Shown here piece by piece: positions 35,952-43,709 of a stretch of 64,000 bases of DNA (its first letter is position 1; each line of letters opens with the position of its first letter). This stretch comes from Leptospira harrisiae. Lineage in GTDB: Bacteria; Spirochaetota; Leptospiria; Leptospirales; Leptospiraceae. The DNA lies in assembly GCF_002811945.1 (NCBI RefSeq), contig NZ_NPDX01000001.1, forward strand, positions 984,501 to 1,048,500, written 5' to 3'. The translations under genes were made by a program, and so were the position numbers. Under the pieces are notes generated by a model. The model had not been told where the DNA came from. It saw only the letters and a list, made by a program, of their open reading frames with translations, and searched no databases.

Positions 35952-37501
35952 GGTTTTATATACCTTTCTACCCAAGAATCAAAAGATAATGATACAAAAA
36001 CTCGCGAGGAAGCTGCCTTTTCACCTATCGTCTGTTTAATTTTTTTAAATGTTGAACCAGGTCCAACAAAATGAATGACATTTAGTAGTTCAGGAAACCT
36101 TTTCGTGATAATATCAAATTCAGAGCCACTGCGCCAGTAGGCAGCCTTAACTTTTGATATATCAAAAGGTACGGGAATTTCCGGTGCTGAAACAAAGTAG
36201 GTAGGGACAACCGGATAAATGCTATTATGTTTGTCTGAATCAATATGGGTGAGTTTTACAAATTTTGGACTTCTTCCTAAAAGTAAATCTATACATGGTG
36301 GTTCACTTTCACCTAATCCATCACAGGTTCCGTTTACCCAAAATCCTCTGAGTGCTAAATCTTTCCATGTAGACAGGCCCGCTGACCAAAGTATTTGGTT
36401 TGTTGGATTGACAGACAAATCCAATGGGAATGCATAACCTCGAGAAACAAATACGTCTACATCTTTTGGGATAGAATATGTCAAACGTTCTCTTTGTCTT
36501 GCAGCCATTTTTGCATTGGGAGGCCAAACTTCATGACGGTGAAAACTTATATTTGGGCTATCTGATAACTCTTTTGTAAGTAAATTTTCTCCACCTTCAG
36601 TTTCTCCTCTAACGAATGTTATTTTTCCATAATCTCTAGTTAAAACTGAAACACCTATTTTTTGGTGGCAGCCACCACCGTATTGTGATAAAATTTTTCG
36701 TTCTTCGTTGGCAGTAAACTCTGCATCTTCATTGGAAATTTCTCTTAAAAGGGATTCTAGATGTTTATCTTCTTTTCTAATTTCGGCACATAAAGCTCCT
36801 TGTGCCGGTGCACTAGGGAAAATCGACGAAGGCATTACCATAAATAAAGAAAGATTAATAGTTTCTCTGATGAGTTGTTTGACTTCGCTAAGTTCATGGA
36901 TTTGATTTTCTTCATCTTCGAAACTAAGAATTCTATCTAAGGCTGCTTTCGCAATGAGGATCCCTCCGTTTTCATGTTCCAAATACTTTCTAAGTCGTGT
37001 TTGGATATTGCCTCTGACAGATTCTATTTTGACATGGAACGAATTGATGGGAGATGGAAAGTATGATTTTACAAAATCATGGATATGATGTTCTCTTCGT
37101 GGAGAAGAAGTGAGGATTGTAATTTCCGTAGGTGCTGAGATCCATTTATTTCTTTTGAATAATAAAACGTCCCGAACGTCTTCTCTAGGTAAAATGGGGA
37201 CAAGTAAAGTGTCATTACGTTCCCTCAAGTCCATATCTTTCCAAGAATGAATGACTATATCAATTTTATGATTTAATAAATCTTCTTGAAGGTCTTTTGT
37301 GAAAATACCTTGCCCTGCAAATTGCCATAAAGGCGTTTTTAGATCTTTATCACCCGCAGATTCCCGAAAGACAGTTTGAAATTCTTTTGTTTTGTTTTTT
37401 TGTTGGAGTGCTTTGATTACAGAAAGGATTTGAATTCGAGAGAGAAGAGAGGACCTTCCTCCAATTTTGACAATATCAGACAAGTAAATCTTCCCATCCA
37501 T
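35948..37501 (-). CDS. hemCD: Fused hydroxymethylbilane synthase / uroporphyrinogen-III synthase
   Basis: 517 residues. Residues 1-300 are HemC: HSWKDMDLR stands for the family HSxKDxP motif, and the dipyrromethane-cofactor Cys278 is in QYGGGCHQK. Residues about 330-517 are a poorly conserved Rossmann-type region fitting HemD, which cyclises and inverts ring D to give uroporphyrinogen III. One protein would thus pass its unstable product between active sites. The HemD half is called from position and length more than motif. Overlaps hemA by 26 bases and hemB by 4. Its product is the branch point to siroheme (42-43.5 kb). Confidence 0.88.
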   Translation of the reverse strand: MDGKIYLSDIVKIGGRSSLLSRIQILSVIKALQQKNKTKEFQTVFRESAGDKDLKTPLWQFAGQGIFTKDLQEDLLNHKIDIVIHSWKDMDLRERNDTLLVPILPREDVRDVLLFKRNKWISAPTEITILTSSPRREHHIHDFVKSYFPSPINSFHVKIESVRGNIQTRLRKYLEHENGGILIAKAALDRILSFEDEENQIHELSEVKQLIRETINLSLFMVMPSSIFPSAPAQGALCAEIRKEDKHLESLLREISNEDAEFTANEERKILSQYGGGCHQKIGVSVLTRDYGKITFVRGETEGGENLLTKELSDSPNISFHRHEVWPPNAKMAARQRERLTYSIPKDVDVFVSRGYAFPLDLSVNPTNQILWSAGLSTWKDLALRGFWVNGTCDGLGESEPPCIDLLLGRSPKFVKLTHIDSDKHNSIYPVVPTYFVSAPEIPVPFDISKVKAAYWRSGSEFDIITKRFPELLNVIHFVGPGSTFKKIKQTIGEKAASSRVFVSLSFDSWVERYIKP

Positions 37502-38348
37502 TCATAATATGTATTTGTTCTTCCTCCCGTTCTCGAGTCAGCTCAGTAAGGAAAAATTGTAAGTCCATTTTTACCGATTGAATTTGTTCATCAGTTTCAT
37601 GCAGATCACTTAAAATTTGTGAAAGAGGTATGTATGTTTGGTAATTTTTATTGTTTGTTGCAGTTTGTCGAAAATCCAAAATGAAAGAAGAGCTCTCAAT
37701 CATCGATTCCCAGTTAAATGGTAAAAAACTTGATGCGATAACAATAGCCTCTTCGCCAGGTATATAGTCTTCCCAATGATGAGTAGTGATTGAAAAATCT
37801 TTTTGTAATTCGGCTAATTTTGTATGGTTTCGACCAACGATTCGAACTTCCTTATCTTTTGTAATCAGATAAGGAAGAATGGAGGTGGCAAGTTTTCCGG
37901 TTCCAAGTAAAGTTACTGATTTGTGTTTTTGTAAATAAGATTCAGCGATACTACCATAAGTTTGTCTTCCGATACCGGTAAGGTATTTGGAGCGGATTTG
38001 TTTCGTATGTTCTAATATTTGGTCTCGCAATCGTAAGAGAGAAAGTGCAAATGTAGACTCGGTTACTTTTTCCTCTCGGAAACGATCGCGAAACTGTGCT
38101 TGGATTTCCGATTCTCCAAAGAGTTTGGATCGTAAACCAGAAACAACTTCGAGCAAAAATCGATAAGCTTCATATCCGTGAAAAACTTCATATCCTTTGT
38201 AAAATCGTTCCGTTTCCGTGATGGGAAAGATTCTACGGTCGCCGAATGCAATGCTTCTTTGGCATGTTTGCCAAATCTCTAAACCTGCATCGTCTAAAGG
38301 ATTGCCTATGGGATCATTCGAATGTAATAGAATCAGATTTGACCACAT
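37476..38348 (-). CDS. hemA: Glutamyl-tRNA reductase, short and divergent
   Basis: 290 residues against about 420 in the family. Makes glutamate-1-semialdehyde from charged tRNA-Glu, the first step of the C5 pathway. The catalytic Cys29 is in WQTCQR (family TCNR), EVVSGLRSKLFGESEIQ matches the GLDSxxxGExQI segment, and VTLLGTGKLATSIL is the NADPH site. The usual active-site His just before that segment is Phe. The N-terminus is shortened by about 20 residues and the C-terminal helical dimerisation domain is missing. Its place at the head of the haem operon supports the call. ATG at 38348; a shared 110-base region divides it from msrB. Confidence 0.85.
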   Translation of the reverse strand: MWSNLILLHSNDPIGNPLDDAGLEIWQTCQRSIAFGDRRIFPITETERFYKGYEVFHGYEAYRFLLEVVSGLRSKLFGESEIQAQFRDRFREEKVTESTFALSLLRLRDQILEHTKQIRSKYLTGIGRQTYGSIAESYLQKHKSVTLLGTGKLATSILPYLITKDKEVRIVGRNHTKLAELQKDFSITTHHWEDYIPGEEAIVIASSFLPFNWESMIESSSFILDFRQTATNNKNYQTYIPLSQILSDLHETDEQIQSVKMDLQFFLTELTREREEEQIHIMNGWEDLLV

Positions 38349-38457
38349 AAATTTATTCTATCAAATACAAGGTTCCAACTGTCACAAGATTGTCAGTCTC
38401 TAAAAAAATAAAATATGATATTGAAACCTAGTCTCAATTAATAAGGAATGGTTTATA
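38349..38457. promoter_or_regulatory. Divergent promoter region, hemA / msrB
   Basis: 109 AT-rich bases between the first haem gene (minus) and msrB (plus). It must carry the promoter for the seven-gene haem run. TTGAAACCTAGTCTCAA (38422-38438) is an imperfect palindrome near the msrB side; I cannot place confident -35/-10 boxes. AAGGA precedes the msrB start. Confidence 0.5.
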
Positions 38458-38835
38458 ATGAACGAAGAAAATTGGAAAGAAAAACTCACTCCCTTACAAT
38501 ACCAAGTCACTCGAGAAAAAGGCACCGAACGACCGTTTACTGGAGAATACTACGAACATAAAGAGAAGGGCACATATCTTTGCGTTTGTTGTGGAGAAGC
38601 ATTGTTTTCTTCAAATGCTAAGTATGATTCAGGTAGTGGTTGGCCAAGTTACTATGAACCAGTTCGTAAGGAAGTAGTGGCAACAGAATCAGACCAAAGC
38701 CATGGTATGGTTCGAACAGAAATCCATTGCCAAAACTGCGGAGCACATCTTGGTCATGTTTTCCCAGATGGTCCGAAACCAACGGGATTACGTTACTGTG
38801 TGAATTCTGCTTCTTTAAAATTTCAAAAGGAATGA
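38458..38835 (+). CDS. msrB: Peptide methionine-R-sulfoxide reductase
   Basis: 125 residues. Reduces methionine-R-sulfoxide in oxidised proteins. Two CxxC zinc sites are visible (CVCCGEALF and [10 protein letters not shown]), and the catalytic Cys is in [21 protein letters not shown] is the substrate region. The N-terminus lacks a signal peptide, so it is cytoplasmic. AAGGA precedes the ATG at 38458. It is alone on its strand; a perfect 10-bp hairpin starts at its stop codon. Confidence 0.96.
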   Translation: MNEENWKEKLTPLQYQVTREKGTERPFTGEYYEHKEKGTYLCVCCGEALFSSNAKYDSGSGWPSYYEPVRKEVVATESDQSHGMVRTEIHCQNCGAHLGHVFPDGPKPTGLRYCVNSASLKFQKE

Positions 38836-38854
38836 ATTAGTTCCGAACTAATTC
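38834..38854. repeat. Perfect 10-bp palindrome after msrB
   Basis: GAATTAGTTC and GAACTAATTC are perfect inverted copies around a single C. The palindrome starts within the msrB stop codon. No T tract follows, so a rho-independent terminator is not convincing; it may be an mRNA 3'-end hairpin or a protein site. Confidence 0.55.
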
Positions 38855-39079
38855 TCTCTGTATTAGGAGTTCATGTTTATTGGAAAGTTGGTATCTTTTG
38901 CAAGTTAATTTATAAAGAAAGTCGATTGAAATGGAAACTGATTTTATTTGGTAAGTCAGTATCCTTTTGATACTAACTTTCGAAATCGTATCACTTTCAA
39001 AAGATAACAGCACTCCAAAGATCGGCACTCACTTTGGAAAACAATTCGAAATCGATACCCACTGAAAAAAGTAAGTCAC
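38855..39079. other. Non-coding region between convergent genes
   Basis: About 225 bases after the msrB hairpin and before the 3' end of the minus-strand small exported protein. No credible gene is seen; the longest open frames here lack start signals. Confidence 0.4.
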
Positions 39080-39526
39080 TTACTCTTTTAGCCAAGAAAC
39101 TTCGACACAGCCATCTGGTTTTCTATTGTCTGGGACTACGGGTCGTTCAAAAGCCACTGCCCCAAGGTTTACACCAATACGAAGAGCGATTCGTTTGGCC
39201 AAGTGTGAGTATTGGTTGGCTTCACATCGATTCCCTAATCTAGATTCTAACTTAGAAATCTGTAAGAGGAGGCTTGCATTTCCTTCTGACTCTTTCATTC
39301 CAATGGCGTGTTTTAATTGTATGGCCTTTTTTAGGTCTTCCCTAGCTGAGAGTAAGTCATTACTCTCCATTTTAACAATGGCACGTTCTTCCAGGCTTAC
39401 GATGACCGATGGGATCCGAGAAAGCCTCGTACTCCGAAGGATATCTTCGGCAGAATCTTCTAAGATGGGATTTGCATGCAAACCAAAGGAAATGATGAAT
39501 AGTATAGCAATTTGGTATTTGATCAT
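39080..39526 (-). CDS. Small exported protein with TPR-like helices
   Basis: 148 residues, not recognised as a named family. A signal peptide (1-19, ending GLHA) implies export. The mature part is helical, with SVIVSLEERAIVKMESNDLL and SAREDLKKAIQLKHAIG resembling one TPR unit, and a C-terminal segment with a paired Cys (Cys at RCEAN and GCVEV). It starts 104 bases from the 5' end of rnpB on the other strand. Confidence 0.65.
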   Translation of the reverse strand: MIKYQIAILFIISFGLHANPILEDSAEDILRSTRLSRIPSVIVSLEERAIVKMESNDLLSAREDLKKAIQLKHAIGMKESEGNASLLLQISKLESRLGNRCEANQYSHLAKRIALRIGVNLGAVAFERPVVPDNRKPDGCVEVSWLKE

Positions 39527-39630
39527 ACAATGGGTGCCTCACTGACTCCCTAAGACCGTTAGGTTGCATAATTTGTGCCAATTGGAATAAATACTCATAG
39601 ACGATATCGAACCTGACTTTCCAATGAAAC

Positions 39631-39987
39631 TGACTCTGGCCGAGCGATCGCCTTTTTCCTCCCCTCTGGGAGTGGAAGGGGAGGAAAGTCCGGACACTAG
39701 GGGACAATCGGACCGAGTAACACTTGGGCTTTTGGGTTCTAGAAATGGAATTCGGAAGACGGAAAGTGCAACAGAAAGGAAACCGCCTGCCTTTGGTAGG
39801 TAAGGGTGAAATGGTGGAGTAAGAGCCCACCGCTCTATCTGTAAGGATAGAGGCGGGTAAACCCTCCGATGTGCAATCTCAAGTAAACAACCGTTACGAG
39901 CATGTCCCGCCAGGTTGTGGGTAGAGAGCATCAGATAAATGGTCGCATAGAACAGAATCCGGCTTATGGGCCAGAGTCACCTTTTTT
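39631..39987 (+). ncRNA. rnpB: RNase P RNA (type A)
   Basis: Catalytic RNA that trims tRNA 5' ends. Conserved cores are visible: GAGGAAAGTCCGGACAC (5' strand of P4), ACAGAAAGGAAACCGCC, GGGTGAAATGGTG...AAGAGCCCACCG, and near the 3' end AGATAAATGGTCGCATAG with AACAGAATCCGGCTTAT. The ends pair perfectly over 11 bases as helix P1 (TGACTCTGGCC 39631-39641 with GGCCAGAGTCA 39969-39979), and P1 followed by a run of T makes the terminator. The mature ends are estimated. The 3' 17 bases or so are antisense to the end of the NERD/ATPase gene. Confidence 0.95.
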
Positions 39988-41523
39988 TAAAATCGATTGT
40001 ATCACTTCTTCTTCGTTAGGTGGAAAAAATACACAAACTAAACTTCTAATTTTCAAAATGGTTTCCGCAATTGCCGTTTTAGTTTCCGTTAGATTCCAAT
40101 TTTCAAATCCAATGAGAATTCCGCAGGTTTCTTCCATTCCAATAAATTCATTTGAAGAATAATGGCGCATACCATTCTCATTCAAAAATTGTTTTAGTCC
40201 CGTTCGTATTATATATTCCTCTGAAGTATAGATAACTACTATTTCATCGTTTTCGACTTCTAAAACTTTTTTTGCATATCCATAACACCACCGAATCTGG
40301 TCTGTTAGGTCTTCGTCATTTTTTATAAATTGAATATCTGAAAGATGGTTTTGGGAGGGTGATTCAGAAAAATCATTGAGTAATACATTCGCAAAATTGA
40401 CAATTTCTGGCGAGTTTCTGATGTTTCGTTTGATGTCCCATACATGAACAGGTAAAGAATTCCAGTAATCTAACATTGGTGAAGCCATATATTTAAATTG
40501 GCGTGAGATAAATAAAATCCAGTTTTTATTTTCCCAAAAATATTTTGATAAAAATAATAATACTTCTGTTTCTGGCTTTTGATCTAAAATATCTTCGATT
40601 CCATCCGCGATCAAAAGATCAAAATTGTTATGATTGATTTCGCTGGTGTTTGTAATCAGTTCGATATTGTTTTTTTCTGGAATGTTCGTTAATTCATCTT
40701 TCCATATTTCGTAAAGTGCTTTGGCACCTTGCCATAATAAAACTTTTTTACCCATTCTAGCATTTTGTAATGCCAATTCACCAGCAAGAATTGATTTTCC
40801 GGAACCTGTACTACCAAAAACAATATTACGAGGGTAATTGTTGATACCTTCCACAAGTTGAAATTGTTCTTTCGTGAAAAATAATAAATTCTCTTCCTCT
40901 TTTTCTTTCTGTGATCGAAACGTTTGAAAGAAGTTTAGATTTTTTTTGATAATTTCGTGTGCTTTTACTAAGACAGATTCTGGCAATGGCTCTCGGTTAT
41001 AACGAAAAAGAACTGATTCTAATATAGAATTTAAATCTACATCATCATCTACTTCTTTGCCACCAAATACATAGAGATGCCTGTCATTTGGTAAGTGGAA
41101 TTCTTTTCTTTCGTTTTTCAAAAAAAATATAGCACTATCATAATAATCGACTGGAAACAAGTCTGTGAGTTGGTTGTGGTTTTTGAAAAATTCGCGGATC
41201 AAATCTCTTTGGGTTTGCACTTGTTCGATTGGGTTTGAATAAGACTTTCCTTCTACAGGTTTCCAATCTCTTTCCCTTACATTATAAAATTCCCATTCTC
41301 CTTTTTTCTGTCTCCACTTACCATTTTTAAGTTCGATCGTAATCACTCCATAGGGTGAGATCACGAGGAAGTCGATTTCTCGCATTGGTACATCAGGAGT
41401 GATAAGGGTGATGGAATAATAGATATTACATTTTATGCGAATTTCTTCGGAAAAACGGGTATAAAAATGGGATTCAAGCGAAATATCTTTCGCTTTTCCG
41501 TGAAACTGTTTTGGATAAATCAT
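39964..41523 (-). CDS. NERD-domain protein with P-loop ATPase/helicase-like region
   Basis: 519 residues. Residues about 15-120 form a NERD (nuclease-related) domain with a PD-(D/E)xK-like core: Asp51 in MREIDFLVISPYG and Glu64-Leu-Lys66 in ITIELKNGKW. Residues about 215-515 form a superfamily 1-like ATPase: Walker A GSTGSGKS (237-244), Walker B LLIADGIED (303-311), and a conserved Arg region near WDIKRNIRNSPEI. The C-terminal helicase motifs are weak, so strand unwinding is uncertain. Such fusions can act on DNA or RNA and are sometimes linked to defence; no defence genes adjoin it. ATG at 41523. Its last codons are antisense to helix P1 of rnpB. Confidence 0.8.
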   Translation of the reverse strand: MIYPKQFHGKAKDISLESHFYTRFSEEIRIKCNIYYSITLITPDVPMREIDFLVISPYGVITIELKNGKWRQKKGEWEFYNVRERDWKPVEGKSYSNPIEQVQTQRDLIREFFKNHNQLTDLFPVDYYDSAIFFLKNERKEFHLPNDRHLYVFGGKEVDDDVDLNSILESVLFRYNREPLPESVLVKAHEIIKKNLNFFQTFRSQKEKEEENLLFFTKEQFQLVEGINNYPRNIVFGSTGSGKSILAGELALQNARMGKKVLLWQGAKALYEIWKDELTNIPEKNNIELITNTSEINHNNFDLLIADGIEDILDQKPETEVLLFLSKYFWENKNWILFISRQFKYMASPMLDYWNSLPVHVWDIKRNIRNSPEIVNFANVLLNDFSESPSQNHLSDIQFIKNDEDLTDQIRWCYGYAKKVLEVENDEIVVIYTSEEYIIRTGLKQFLNENGMRHYSSNEFIGMEETCGILIGFENWNLTETKTAIAETILKIRSLVCVFFPPNEEEVIQSILKKGDSGP

Positions 41524-41566
41524 TTTTTAGTTCTGTAAACTGAGTGCCAGAGTTTCCAATGGTGAT

Positions 41567-42172
41567 ATGAAACTGATACCACTAACCTTATTTTTCTGCC
41601 TATTGTTTTGTGCCTGCGCCGGTGGGAATATTAAAATAAAGATCAAACCAGATCGTTCGGGGGAATTGGTTTTGTATCAGAAAAAGATCACAAAACAAAC
41701 TTCAGGATTGCCATTTGGAACGGGGCTTGTTGCAACAGGAGAACTTGAAATCCGTTTCAAGGAAAGGGCGTATCGTTTTAAAGATTATACACATATTCTT
41801 CCTCCAGGATTTCGATTGATTGAGTTTACCGAAGAGCAAATTCATGAAATCCAACTTGTGATCGATACAAGTAAAACATCTCCACTTTTGTTAGCACTTG
41901 AAATTGATAAAGAAGAAATCAATTCTATTCTCAACGAAGCAAAACTACGAGATGACTTACTTCGTTTTAATACATTAGTTGAATTTATACAATTCGAAAT
42001 TCAGTTTCCATTCCCAATTAAAAAAGTAAAGTTTGCCGATCCAAGAACTCCGGGTGAGTGGACAGCAAGGTTAGATAGCAATGAAAAGATGATTGTGAAT
42101 ATTCCCTTACATTCAGTTTGGGCAAACGAACACCAGTTAACAACGATTCAGATATATCCTGATTCGAACTAG
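41567..42172 (+). CDS. Putative lipoprotein
   Basis: 201 residues, function unknown. The signal peptide ends in LFCACAGG, with Cys17 as the likely lipidated residue; spirochaete lipoboxes tolerate such variation. The mature protein begins with beta-strand-like sequence (NIKIKIKPDRSGELVLYQKK) and has alternating hydrophobic strands to the end, as in envelope beta-sandwich proteins. ATG at 41567, 43 bases from the divergent NERD gene. Its stop overlaps the 3' end of the convergent siroheme gene by 4 bases. Confidence 0.75.
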   Translation: MKLIPLTLFFCLLFCACAGGNIKIKIKPDRSGELVLYQKKITKQTSGLPFGTGLVATGELEIRFKERAYRFKDYTHILPPGFRLIEFTEEQIHEIQLVIDTSKTSPLLLALEIDKEEINSILNEAKLRDDLLRFNTLVEFIQFEIQFPFPIKKVKFADPRTPGEWTARLDSNEKMIVNIPLHSVWANEHQLTTIQIYPDSN

Positions 42173-42762
42173 GGTTTATGAAAGTATTTTGAATTTAAGT
42201 TTTGAATGATTTCCTTTAAGGCAAGTCTTCTTTCTTCCGGATCCGGAAGGATCTCTTTTAGTTTTCGTCTCATTTCAAAAACTGTTTCCATAAATTCATG
42301 ATCTTCTTCGGGTAGAATCTCTTCGAAAAGTTTGCGGAGAGTCGAGGATACTCCAGCAAACTTTCCATCAGTTGAAATGGCAAATTGAATAGGGCCAACA
42401 TTGACTGTTGAAGAGGAATAAAAGTCACAATTTTTTGGATCATCGACTGAGTTAACCCAAATTCCTTTTCCTTTTGCGATGGCTCTGAATTTTTGGTTTG
42501 TATTGGGGTCACTGGTACCTAAAAAAATAATATCTCGATTGTTTAAATCTTCTTCTTGGACTGCACGTTTTTCAACTTTGATACTAGGGTATTTTGTTAA
42601 AAAAGTTTTTACTTCGTCACTAAACTCAATGGCGATGACATGAATATAGGCTCCTGTAAACTCAAGGCCAGTTAACTTTTCAAGACAGGCATTCCCTCCG
42701 CCCACAATTAAAATATTTTTGTTTTCTAAATTTAAAAAGATTGGATATTTTTTTAATTTCAT
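42169..42762 (-). CDS. Precorrin-2 dehydrogenase (Met8p/CysG N-terminal-like)
   Basis: 197 residues. Oxidises precorrin-2 to sirohydrochlorin with NAD and, in this family, often also inserts iron to make siroheme. The NAD site is NILIVGGGNACLEKLTGL; IFLGTSDPNTNQ and WVNSVDDPKNCDFYSS are family markers that include the catalytic Asp region. Size fits a free-standing CysG N-terminal module. Its ATG overlaps the stop of the SUMT gene by 4 bases, so the two work together to supply siroheme for CysI. Confidence 0.92.
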   Translation of the reverse strand: MKLKKYPIFLNLENKNILIVGGGNACLEKLTGLEFTGAYIHVIAIEFSDEVKTFLTKYPSIKVEKRAVQEEDLNNRDIIFLGTSDPNTNQKFRAIAKGKGIWVNSVDDPKNCDFYSSSTVNVGPIQFAISTDGKFAGVSSTLRKLFEEILPEEDHEFMETVFEMRRKLKEILPDPEERRLALKEIIQNLNSKYFHKP

Positions 42763-43544
42763 TCGAAAAACAAACTCTGTAGAGTGAGGGCATTCAATTT
42801 TTCTTTCCGATTGAGTAATGGTCTTACTGCTTCGCCTACGTATAATATTCCTGGTCCATTGGTTTGTTTTAATATCCCACCTAATGCAGTCTTTGCGAGA
42901 GTGGATGTAGAATAAATGGGATTTTCTCTCCCAACATTTTCAGCAAGGACGATGGGAGTGGATTCTTTGATTCCTTTTTGGATCAATCGTTCTGCCAGTT
43001 CCTTTGTCTTTTTACTTCCCATTAGAATGACAATGGTTCCGAGAAAATTCTCCATTCCGATCCAACTGCGTTCATCTTCCAAAATGGTGTGGCCGTCCAA
43101 AACGATGATTTGCCTTGAGATGCCACGAACGGTAAGCGACACACCTAATTCAGCGACTCCCGCTGTCACGGAACTCACTCCAGGGATCACTTCAAAGGGG
43201 ATTCCAAATTCTTCCAAGCTGCTTATTTCTTCCGCCAGTCTACCGAAAATGGAGGCATCTCCCCCTTTCAATCGAACCACCCGTTTCCCTTCAGAGGCAA
43301 ATTCAACTAGAAGGTTGTTGATTTCTGTTTGGGTGCGTGCATGTTCCTTTGCTCTTTTTCCCACATACAGAATCTGAGCATCTTCGGGAAATATGTCTAA
43401 AAAGCCGGGATCGAGGAGGGCATCATAGAGAATGACTTCGGCGGTTTCGATACGACTCCGTCCGCGGAGGGTCAAAAGGTCAATGGGGCCAGGGCCACCA
43501 CTCACAAAACTGACAAATCCATGTTCTGTCTTATTGGAGGACAT
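42759..43544 (-). CDS. cobA: Uroporphyrinogen-III C-methyltransferase (SUMT)
   Basis: 261 residues. Methylates uroporphyrinogen III twice with S-adenosylmethionine to precorrin-2, diverting HemCD product from haem to siroheme. Motifs: VSFVSGGPGPIDLLTLRG, RLKGGDASIFGR and FEVIPGVSSVTAGVAELG, all typical of SUMT. ATG at 43544; coupled to the dehydrogenase by ATGA. It is divergent from cysJ across 165 bases, so siroheme and sulfite reductase genes may share control. Confidence 0.94.
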   Translation of the reverse strand: MSSNKTEHGFVSFVSGGPGPIDLLTLRGRSRIETAEVILYDALLDPGFLDIFPEDAQILYVGKRAKEHARTQTEINNLLVEFASEGKRVVRLKGGDASIFGRLAEEISSLEEFGIPFEVIPGVSSVTAGVAELGVSLTVRGISRQIIVLDGHTILEDERSWIGMENFLGTIVILMGSKKTKELAERLIQKGIKESTPIVLAENVGRENPIYSTSTLAKTALGGILKQTNGPGILYVGEAVRPLLNRKEKLNALTLQSLFFE

Positions 43545-43568
43545 ATCTGTTATACCTTGCGATATTGC

Positions 43569-43602
43569 TAGAAATAGTCAAGTGAATGGCTAATTATTTC
43601 TA
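43569..43602. promoter_or_regulatory. Inverted repeat in the cobA / cysJ divergent region
   Basis: TAGAAATA (43569-43576) and TATTTCTA (43595-43602) are perfect 8-bp arms with an 18-base spacer, close to the start of cobA. It is AT-rich, so chance is possible, but the position suits an operator for both units. Confidence 0.35.
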
Positions 43603-43709
43603 CAAAATCTCCATTTTTTTGATTTACTTGGGGTGTATATCTGGGGAAAGATTCAATTTATCAGACTTTTTGGATGTTTTACTGGAATCCAAATCAAATA
43701 TAGGTTTTT

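Noticed and set aside
38834..38854. Rho-independent terminator after msrB
   Set aside because: The palindrome is perfect but has no run of T after it on either strand, so I list it only as a repeat.
39372..39931. Open frames on the minus strand across rnpB
   Set aside because: The region folds as RNase P RNA with all conserved cores; the frames have no start signals or domains.
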